Assembly (NCBI GenBank): GCA_038227745.1
Contig: JBBRPS010000286.1
Span: forward strand, 1 to 11,639
Direction of reading: 5' to 3'
DNA: 11,639 bases
Source: DASPXY01 sp038227745
GTDB lineage: Bacteria > Planctomycetota > Planctomycetia > Gemmatales > Gemmataceae
The position numbers and the translations under genes were made by a program. A model generated the notes under the pieces. The model worked only from the letters and a program-made list of their open reading frames with translations. It made no database searches and was not told where the DNA came from. Positions 1-5,243 of this stretch are shown piece by piece (position 1 is the stretch's first letter; the number at the start of each line of letters is the position of its first letter).

Positions 1-1
1 C

Positions 2-1204
2 ACCGACTTCGGCATCGGCGGGCTGGCGGCCGGCCATGCCATTCTGCGGACGCGCTCGGGGGGCACCAGCCGGCCGGAGATGATGACGGAGGCGGTGCGC
101 GGCGCCTACACGCCGCTGTACGCCTCGCCGGAACAGGTCGTTCGCCGCCGCGACCAGGCGCCCGACCCGCGCGACGACGTCCACGCGCTGGGCATCATCT
201 GGTATCAGCTGGTGACCGGCGATCTCGGCATGACCACCATGCCCACCGACTGGCGCGACGAGGTGCAGGAGCGCGGCCTGGGCGAGGAGTTGACGAAGCT
301 ACTGGCCGCGTGCATCGCCTCGAAGGCGGAGAAGCGGCCGGCGAGCGCGGCGGAGTTGGCGGACCGGCTGACCGCCCTCCTGGCACCGCCTGCCACGGCG
401 CCCTCCCCACCGGCGCCTCCGCGCACCGTGCCAGCCGCTGCCGTTTCGGTGGCCCCTCCCGTCGTCGCAAAACCGGCGCGCCGGGCGGGGGAGATCATTA
501 CGAGTTCCCTCGGCATGAAGTTCTCCTGGATCCCGCCCGGCAGTTTCCTGATGGGCAGCCCGCCGGGCGAGGCGGAGCGGAGGGACGACGAGACGCAGCA
601 TCGCGTCACGCTGACGAAGGGCTTCTTCATGGGCATTCATCCCGTGACGCAGGCGCAGTGGCGGGCGGTGATGGGCGACAACCCCAGCCACTTCAAGGGC
701 GATGATCGCCCCGTGGAAATGGTGTCGTGGGAGGACTGCCAGGAGTATTGCAAGAAGCTCGGCGCCAAGGAGGGCAAGGCGTACCGGCTGCCGACGGAGG
801 CGGAGTGGGAATACGCCTGCCGCGCCGGCACGACCACACCGTTCTCCTTCGGGGAAACCATCTCGACCGATCAGGTCAACTACGACGGTAACTACCCCTA
901 CGGCAAGGGCAAGAAGGGCCAGTACCGGCAGCAGACCACTCCGGTGGGCAGTTTTCCGGCGAACGCCTGGGGCCTTTTCGAGATGCACGGCAACGTCTTC
1001 GAGTGGTGCCAGGACTGGTACGGGCCTTATCCACAAAACAACTCAACAGATCCTCAAAGTATCAGTAATGGCGAGGCCCGTGTGTTGCGGGGCGGCTCCT
1101 GGAACAACAGCGCCGAGTACTGCCGGTCCGCCCTCCGTTACAGGTACGCGCCGGGCTACCGTCTCGGGTACATCGGTGTCCGGGTGTGCGCCTGCCAGGA
1201 CTGA
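2..1204 (+). CDS. Ser/Thr protein kinase fused to FGE-sulfatase/C-type-lectin-fold domain (5' partial), DGR target
   Basis: The frame is open from base 2 to the TGA at 1202-1204 (400 residues visible); the N-terminal lobe and catalytic loop lie upstream of the window. Seen: the first residues are TDFGIGG, the DFG magnesium-binding motif of a Hanks-type kinase. An activation segment ending in YASPEQ (the APE motif) follows, then DDVHALGIIWYQLVTG (helix F). The kinase domain ends near residue 127. A Pro/Ala-rich linker (about 128-163) leads to a sulfatase-modifying-factor (FGE) domain: GMKFSWIPPGSFLMGS, RLPTEAEWEYACRAG, GLFEMHGNVFEWCQDWYG, RVLRGGSWNN. No membrane segment separates kinase and FGE parts, so both are probably cytoplasmic. 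Of the two catalytic cysteines of true FGE, only the second has a counterpart (the Cys in EYC); the first aligns with Asn. A binding rather than enzymatic role is therefore inferred. Residues 359-399 are the variable repeat of a likely diversity-generating retroelement. Confidence 0.93.
   Translation, partial: TDFGIGGLAAGHAILRTRSGGTSRPEMMTEAVRGAYTPLYASPEQVVRRRDQAPDPRDDVHALGIIWYQLVTGDLGMTTMPTDWRDEVQERGLGEELTKLLAACIASKAEKRPASAAELADRLTALLAPPATAPSPPAPPRTVPAAAVSVAPPVVAKPARRAGEIITSSLGMKFSWIPPGSFLMGSPPGEAERRDDETQHRVTLTKGFFMGIHPVTQAQWRAVMGDNPSHFKGDDRPVEMVSWEDCQEYCKKLGAKEGKAYRLPTEAEWEYACRAGTTTPFSFGETISTDQVNYDGNYPYGKGKKGQYRQQTTPVGSFPANAWGLFEMHGNVFEWCQDWYGPYPQNNSTDPQSISNGEARVLRGGSWNNSAEYCRSALRYRYAPGYRLGYIGVRVCACQD
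1076..1198 (+). repeat. DGR variable repeat (VR) at the 3' end of the kinase-FGE gene
   Basis: This 123-base segment is the end of the coding region, stopping 3 bases before the TGA. It aligns without gaps, at a constant 312-base offset and in the same codon phase, to 1388-1510. Compared with that copy, 21 positions differ: 11 of the 24 template adenines and 10 of the 99 other bases. In the core (1094-1164 against 1406-1476) the contrast is 10 of 20 adenines against 1 of 51 other bases. AAC/AAT codons of the template have become TAC (four times), CTC (twice, once from AAT) and AGC. The encoded residues that change sit in the last loops of the FGE/CLec fold, which is where characterised DGR proteins such as Mtd and TvpA vary. 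The GC-rich end 1181-1198 is the expected place for the homing-initiation (IMH) sequence. Confidence 0.87.
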
Positions 1205-1235
1205 GTTACCTTTTGCTCTTTGTCTTCTTTACACT

Positions 1236-1254
1236 CTCCCCGCGAAGCGGGGAG
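1236..1254 (+). other. GC-rich hairpin just downstream of the VR (candidate DGR target-recognition structure)
   Basis: Bases 1236-1243 (CTCCCCGC) pair perfectly with 1247-1254 (GCGGGGAG) around a GAA loop, 37 bases after the VR ends and 31 bases after the stop codon. In the Bordetella phage DGR, and in many predicted DGRs, a short GC-rich hairpin or cruciform with a small loop just 3' of the VR is needed for efficient homing. Position and shape match that. The alternative is a plain transcription terminator, but no T tract follows (the next bases are CCGCGCCCGG), which disfavours it. Confidence 0.6.
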
Positions 1255-1270
1255 CCGCGCCCGGCGACAA

Positions 1271-1304
1271 TTTTGGATATTAAAGGTATTTAATTAGAGA
1301 AAAG
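1271..1304 (+). promoter_or_regulatory. AT-rich island upstream of the TR; possible TR-RNA promoter
   Basis: This is a short AT-rich stretch (TTTTGGATATTAAAGG, then TATTTAATTAGAGA) in otherwise GC-rich DNA, about 85-115 bases before the TR. It contains -10-like hexamers, but no pair of hexamers with 16-18 base spacing can be defended. It could promote a separate template RNA, or the TR could simply be read through from the kinase gene. Nothing else recognisable lies between 1255 and 1387. Confidence 0.25.
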
Positions 1305-1387
1305 GCCATCGGGCGGTATCGCTGCCGATTGGGAGTGCAGCGGCGGTCGGCGGCAGCCGATAAGAGAGGTAAGGGGCAGGGTCATTG

Positions 1388-1510
1388 GCCCGTGTGTTGC
1401 GCGGTGGCTCCTGGAACAACAACGCCAGGAACTGCCGGTCCGCCAACCGTAACAGGAACGCGCCGGGCAACCGTAATCAGCATAGCGGTTTCCGGGTCTG
1501 CGCCTGCCAG
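1388..1510 (+). repeat. DGR template repeat (TR), non-coding
   Basis: This is the adenine-rich copy of the gene end at 1076-1198. It translates in the matching frame as an Asn-rich string (WNNNARNC, ANRNRNAPGNRN), with nine AAC codons and one AAT. Such codon choice is typical of DGR templates, because mutating the first two bases of AAY reaches many amino acids. There is no ATG, no ribosome binding site and no upstream part of an FGE domain, so a coding gene fragment is unlikely; the homology starts abruptly at 1387. The 3' ends of TR and VR (1493-1510 and 1181-1198) match except at one base (C1498 against G1186), resembling the IMH*/IMH difference. Seven non-adenine differences between 1477 and 1498 show some drift. 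The TR would be transcribed to RNA and copied by an error-prone reverse transcriptase that is not in this window. Confidence 0.85.
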
Positions 1511-1522
1511 CACTTCCAAACC

Positions 1523-1536
1523 TGCCGGAACCGGCA
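1523..1536 (+). other. Small hairpin 3' of the TR
   Basis: TGCCGG (1523-1528) and CCGGCA (1531-1536) are complementary, with a two-base loop or, more realistically, a five-pair stem with a GAAC loop. It starts 13 bases past the TR. It may be part of the template RNA structure or chance in GC-rich DNA. Confidence 0.25.
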
Positions 1537-1715
1537 AGCCCAGAGCCGGCGCCTTCACGGAGGCGTCGGGCGTGGCGACGGAAGTCCTGACCCTGTCCCG
1601 GAGTCGGCGAGGGGTATCCTTGCCGGCCAAATAGAAACGAGGCCGGCCGGGTCTGGTAGGCGCGAGCCGAACGCCCCGTCCGGCCGTTTCTCTTCCGCGC
1701 GGTAAGGCCCGATAC

Positions 1716-1764
1716 AAGCCCGACGCGCCAGCGAGGCATCCCCTCACTGACGCGTCGGGCTTTT
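1716..1764 (+). terminator. Rho-independent terminator closing the VR-TR unit
   Basis: A 12-bp perfect stem pairs 1716-1727 (AAGCCCGACGCG) with 1751-1762 (CGCGTCGGGCTT). The 23-base loop can itself fold (GAGG with CCTC), and the stem runs into TTTT at 1761-1764. The plus-strand direction fits the end of a transcript carrying the kinase gene and the TR. It marks the likely end of the DGR transcript with no room for a reverse transcriptase gene between the TR and this site. Confidence 0.7.
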
Positions 1765-1850
1765 GTCTCACCTTGCCGCGTCGAGGATCCTGGCTGGAGG
1801 TATCGCGACCTTCGTCCGGCGCATGGCGGCTACCTCCTGCGTTTTTTCGC

Positions 1851-2325
1851 CTACTCGGACGTCGGAGCGATCCCCACTTCCTCAAGGGTCTTGGCGTCCA
1901 GGACCGCGTCTAGCCACTCCTCGAACTGCGGCAGTTCGTTCGTCGTCTCGATGGTCGTCAGCATCTCCGCCGGTACGTCGCCGAAACGCTTGCGGAGTTG
2001 GCGAAGCAGCGTCTCCCGCTTCCCCTCAAGTTTCCCCTTCTCTTGAAGCACCTGGGCCATCGTCTTTTGCATGGCTTCTACCTCTCGCCTGTTGTCCTCG
2101 GATCGCAGCGAGGTCGCGATGACCTGCAGCAGCGGCGCCACCTCCGGCCCACTCCGTGTATGATACACGAACGCATCGAGGTACGACATCAGCTCCCGCC
2201 AGCGTTCCTTCTGCTCCGGCGGCATCTCCTCCAACCGTCCCACCACCTCGCGCAGCACGCCGCAGCAGCTTGACGCCGTTCTCGGGGAAGCGGCGGATGA
2301 ACTCGCGGACGCGCTCGTCGGACAT
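1851..2325 (-). pseudogene. Remnant of an Rpn/PD-(D/E)XK nuclease-family transposase gene (internal deletion and frameshift)
   Basis: Two minus-strand frames join into one recognisable but defective protein. The ATG at 2323-2325 has a good Shine-Dalgarno (GGAGGG, complement of 2332-2337, 6-base spacer) and encodes MSDERVREFIRRFPENGVKLL. Near 2258-2265 the reading moves to another frame, which continues LREVVGRLEEMPPEQKERW to the TAG at 1851-1853. The second part has the C-terminal look of planctomycete Rpn-family proteins (also called PD-(D/E)XK nuclease family transposase): RRFGDVPAEM and a tail ending KTLEEVGIAP. From family knowledge, intact members are around 300 residues, with the nuclease core between these two parts. 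Only about 155 codons remain here and the ExK catalytic core is missing. An internal deletion that shifted the frame is inferred. Family assignment is moderately confident; loss of function is likely. Confidence 0.6.
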
Positions 2326-2470
2326 GATCGGCCCTCCAGGGTTTCCGCCGATGATAGCGTTAGCGCCTTGGTGGGTCCACGTCTCGTTCCCAGGTGCTGC
2401 CGTGCCAGGCTGCCACCCGCTCCACCGTGGTCACTTCTTCGGTTTCCAGGCCGGCGTCGGCTTGGACGAA

Positions 2471-2508
2471 AAGGGCGGGTGACCCTGGTGATAGGGTCGC
2501 CCGCCCTT
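2471..2508 (-). terminator. dnaK transcription terminator
   Basis: A 16-pair stem pairs 2471-2486 with 2493-2508; only 2480/2499 is a G-T wobble. The loop is GGTGAT. Read on the minus strand it runs into TTTT (complement of 2472-2469), 55 bases after the dnaK stop. It can also serve plus-strand transcription, since CTTCTTGTT follows. Confidence 0.75.
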
Positions 2509-2523
2509 CTTGTTGAGCCGAAG

Positions 2524-2554
2524 GCGAACCCACCCGGTCAACGGGTGGGCTCGC
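2524..2554 (-). terminator. Second hairpin directly after the dnaK stop
   Basis: CCCACCCG (2529-2536) pairs with CGGGTGGG (2542-2549) around GTCAA. After one A-C mismatch the stem extends by GCGA/TCGC (2524-2527 with 2551-2554). It lies 9 bases past the dnaK stop, in tandem with the terminator. It has no T tract of its own and may act as an mRNA 3'-end stabiliser. Confidence 0.45.
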
Positions 2555-2562
2555 GGTCTTCC

Positions 2563-4515
2563 TTACTTCTTGACCTCGAACTCGGCGTCGATGACGTCCT
2601 CCTTGCCCTTGCCCTTGCCGTCACCACCGCTCGGGCCTCCCGCCGCGCCGTCGCCCGACGGCTGCTGATGGACGTGCTGCGCCATCGCCTGGGCGGCGGC
2701 CTGCAGGTCGCTCAGCGCCTGCCGGAGCGCCTGAGCGTCCTCGCCCTTCATCGCCTCCTTGACCCGCTCGATCTGCGCCTGGATCGGCGCCCGGTCCCGG
2801 TCCGAGATCTTCGCGGCGTTCTCCTGCAGCTGCTTCTCGATCTGCCAGACCGCGCTGTCCGCCTCGTTGCGCGCCTCGGCCAGCTCGCGCTTGCGCTTGT
2901 CGTCCTCGGCGTGCGACTCGGCGTCGCGGCGCATCTTCTCGACGTCGGCCTTGCTCAAGCCGCTCGACGACTCGATGCGGATCTTCGCCTCCTTGCCCGT
3001 GGCCTTGTCCTTCGCCGTCACGTTCAAGATGCCGTTGACGTCGATGTCGAAGACCACTTCGATCTGCGGCACCCCGCGCCGGGCGGGCGGGATCCCTTCC
3101 AGGTTGAACCTTCCCAGCAGGCGGTTGTCCTGGGCCATCGGCCGCTCGCCCTGGTAGACCTGCACCGTGACCGCGGTCTGGTTGTCGTCCGCCGTCGAGA
3201 ACGTCTGCGGGGCCGTCTTGGGGATCGTCGTGTTCCGCTCGATCAGCTTCGTCATCACGCCGCCCAGGGTCTCGATGCCCAGCGACAGCGGCGTGACGTC
3301 GAGCAGCAGTACGTCCGACGTGCTGCCCAGCAGCAGCTGCGCCCCCTGGATGGCGGCGCCGATGGCGACCACCTCGTCGGGGTTGACGCCCTTGTGCGGT
3401 TCCTTGCCGAAGATCTCCTTGACCATCGCCTGCACGCGCGGCATGCGCGTCATGCCGCCGACCAGCACCACCTCGTCGATGTCTTTCGGGGTGTAGCCCG
3501 CGTCGCGCATGGCCTGCAGGACGGGGCCGCGGCACCGCTCGATCAGGTGGTGCGTGAGCTGTTCCAGCTTGGAGCGGGTCAGGTCGATCTCCAGGTGCTT
3601 CGGCCCGGTGTTGTCCGCCGTGATGAACGGCAGGTTGATCTTCGTCGTCGTCGCCTGCGACAGCTCCTTCTTGGCCTGCTCGGCGGCGTCCTTGAGCCGC
3701 TGCAGCGCCTTGTCGTCTTTGCGCAGGTCGATGCCGTTCTGCTTCTTGAACTCCTCGGCGACGTAATCGATGATGACCTGGTCGAAGTCGTCGCCGCCCA
3801 GGTGCGTGTCGCCGTTCGTCGATTTCACCTCGAAGGTCCCATCGCCGACGTCGAGGATGGAGATGTCGAACGTGCCGCCGCCCAGGTCGAAGACGGCGAT
3901 TTTCTCGTCCTTCTTCTTGTCCAGGCCGTAGGCCAGCGCGGCGGCGGTCGGTTCGTTGATGATCCGCATCCGCTTGCGTTCCTTCTTGTGCGTCGCGGGA
4001 TCCTCCATCTCCCATTCGGTCTCGAAGCCGGCGATCTTGGCGGCGTCGATGGTCGCCTGGCGCTGGGCGTCGTTGAAGTACGCCGGCACCGTGATGACCG
4101 CCTTGCGGACCGTGTGGCCCAGGTAGGCCTCGGCGGCCTCCTTGAGCTTGCGCAGCACCAGTGCCGAGATCTCCGGCGGCGTGAACTGCTTGCCGTCGAT
4201 GTCCACCTTCACCAGCTCGTTGGGGCTGCCGACGATCTTGTACGGCACCAGCTTCTCCTCGGCCTGGACCTCGCTGTGGCGTCGGCCCATGAAGCGCTTG
4301 ATGGAGTAGACGGTGCGCCGCGGGTTGAGCGCGGCCTGACGGCGGGCCAGTTCGCCGACGAGGCGGTCGCCCTTGTCGGTGAACGCGACCACGCTGGGCG
4401 TCAGGCGGTGCCCTTCCTGGTTGGGGATGACCTTGACCTCGCCGCCCTCCATGACCGCGACGACGGAGTTCGTCGTGCCGAGGTCGATGCCGATGATTTT
4501 TTCACCCTCTGCCAT
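2563..4515 (-). CDS. dnaK: Molecular chaperone DnaK (Hsp70)
   Basis: DnaK is the ATP-driven cytoplasmic chaperone that works with DnaJ and GrpE. The 650 residues compare with 638 in E. coli. Seen: IGIDLGTTNS (8-17, phosphate 1), INEPTAAALAYG (186-197), AVFDLGGGTFD (207-217, phosphate 2), VVLVGGMTRMP (349-359, adenosine site), the interdomain linker DVLLLDVTPLSLGIET (401-416), the substrate-binding beta domain to about 520, the helical lid to about 615, a Gly-rich tail, and a final EFEVKK that resembles the conserved EEVD-like/EEVK end. A good Shine-Dalgarno (AGGAG) sits about 8 bases before the ATG at 4513-4515. Odd: about 17 extra charged residues (166-182, ETEWEMEDPATHKKERKRM region) lie just before IINEPT, where E. 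coli has only EVKR. As far as I recall, similar inserts occur in other planctomycete DnaKs. No grpE, dnaJ or hrcA is adjacent; the gene appears to be a single-gene transcript. Confidence 0.98.
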   Translation of the reverse strand: MAEGEKIIGIDLGTTNSVVAVMEGGEVKVIPNQEGHRLTPSVVAFTDKGDRLVGELARRQAALNPRRTVYSIKRFMGRRHSEVQAEEKLVPYKIVGSPNELVKVDIDGKQFTPPEISALVLRKLKEAAEAYLGHTVRKAVITVPAYFNDAQRQATIDAAKIAGFETEWEMEDPATHKKERKRMRIINEPTAAALAYGLDKKKDEKIAVFDLGGGTFDISILDVGDGTFEVKSTNGDTHLGGDDFDQVIIDYVAEEFKKQNGIDLRKDDKALQRLKDAAEQAKKELSQATTTKINLPFITADNTGPKHLEIDLTRSKLEQLTHHLIERCRGPVLQAMRDAGYTPKDIDEVVLVGGMTRMPRVQAMVKEIFGKEPHKGVNPDEVVAIGAAIQGAQLLLGSTSDVLLLDVTPLSLGIETLGGVMTKLIERNTTIPKTAPQTFSTADDNQTAVTVQVYQGERPMAQDNRLLGRFNLEGIPPARRGVPQIEVVFDIDVNGILNVTAKDKATGKEAKIRIESSSGLSKADVEKMRRDAESHAEDDKRKRELAEARNEADSAVWQIEKQLQENAAKISDRDRAPIQAQIERVKEAMKGEDAQALRQALSDLQAAAQAMAQHVHQQPSGDGAAGGPSGGDGKGKGKEDVIDAEFEVKK

Positions 4516-5174
4516 GTTGAATTCTCCTGTCTCCGTTGTGTTCTGGTCTTCCGCCGCTGTTTACTCGTACACAAAACGACAGCTCAGACCGGGGGACAGG
4601 AAAGAAAACCTGTCCGGAAGTCTCATCCGCACCGGCTCTGGCAGGCGCGGCAAGAATGCCTCGCCTGCCGGACCGGAACCGATTGGAATAAACAGGACGG
4701 AAGTTCATGAGTTTATTTGGGATGGAGGATTCATGCGTGGTATCCTTCCCCTCTTCCCCCTGCACGCAACTGTCATGCCGGGGGGTCGGGTGGGGAAAGA
4801 TGTGCCTTAATCCTCGCCCCAGTTAGATACTTACAATTCCCGAAGCGATTCAGACAGGTGCCCGGAATCGGCCGAGTTCGCCCGCTGTCCGCCAAAATGG
4901 CAGACGTGCCGCCGCGGGGTACAATGCCGAAGTCATTGTGGCAGGGCTCGCTGTACGACGGGCCGGTGGCAGACCAGTATCCCGACAGGCTTGACTTGTA
5001 GGGTGGGCACTGCCCACCGTGTAGCGACCGGTGGGCAGTGCCCACCCTATCAAGTCGGGGCCGGCGGCAGACCAGGTTCTAACCGTCTCTCCGGCAAAAG
5101 CTTATCGAACCCTACTCCATGCCCTCGGTGGAAAAGAAAGTCCACTTTTGCGGCGCACTCTGCGATCTTGTTAG
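4516..5174. other. Gene-free spacer between dnaK and pheA
   Basis: I see no convincing gene here; the short open frames lack homology and sensible starts. It holds several dyads. GGACAGG at 4594-4600 pairs with CCTGTCC at 4609-4615. GGCAGGCG at 4640-4647 pairs with CGCCTGCC at 4662-4669. The large palindromic element at 4993-5056 is flanked by 18-base direct repeats. The promoter of dnaK should lie in 4520-4720 on the minus strand, but I could not find a defensible hexamer pair or a CIRCE element. Confidence 0.6.
4960..5075. repeat. Palindromic intergenic element between 18-base direct repeats
   Basis: Arms 4993-5019 and 5029-5056 are perfectly complementary except for one bulged base (T5050), around a 9-base loop. 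Each arm contains its own smaller palindrome (GGTGGGCACTGCCCACC). The direct copies at 4960-4977 and 5058-5075 (GGGCCGGYGGCAGACCAG) differ at one base. Elements built on this GGTGGGCA/TGCCCACC core are common between genes of planctomycetes and some cyanobacteria (recalled, not checked), where they give rise to spurious short ORFs. REP/MITE-like in form; no transposase is present. Confidence 0.65.
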
Positions 5175-5203
5175 TTGACACTCGTCCGGGGGACGACTAG
5201 ATT
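5175..5203 (+). promoter_or_regulatory. Sigma-70-type promoter of pheA-aroF with a dyad in the spacer
   Basis: A perfect -35 TTGACA (5175-5180) and a -10 TAGATT (5198-5203, 4 of 6 consensus) are separated by exactly 17 bases. Transcription would begin near 5210, a few dozen bases before the pheA start. The spacer contains TCGTCC (5182-5187) and GGACGA (5191-5196), a perfect 6-bp inverted repeat with a GGG centre, in the position of a classical operator. A repressor acting there is inference only. Confidence 0.65.
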
Positions 5204-5243
5204 GACGGAGAACTGCGCAAAAACGTCCCACATGAGAGTTTCC

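Noticed and set aside
1385..1705. An open plus-strand frame through the TR that could be a second FGE gene fragment
   Set aside because: It has no ATG or ribosome binding site. Similarity to the FGE domain begins at 1387 and ends at 1510, and the sequence beyond is not protein-like. The adenine-biased differences fit a DGR template better than a gene duplicate.
4594..4669. Two dyads upstream of dnaK as CIRCE or heat-shock operators
   Set aside because: Neither matches the CIRCE consensus (TTAGCACTC-N9-GAGTGCTAA), and no convincing promoter lies beside them; they are noted only as spacer content.
2368..4710. A 780-codon open frame on the plus strand opposite dnaK
   Set aside because: It is the antisense shadow of dnaK in GC-rich DNA, with Leu/Arg/Val-rich composition and no recognisable domain.
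4717..5053. Small frames containing GTAHR and GGQCPPY strings
   Set aside because: These come from translating the palindromic intergenic element; they have no supported start.
5175..5243. Longer N-terminus of pheA
   Set aside because: The first codons coincide with the TTGACA promoter box and would lie before the predicted transcription start. The chorismate mutase domain needs only the part after 5244.
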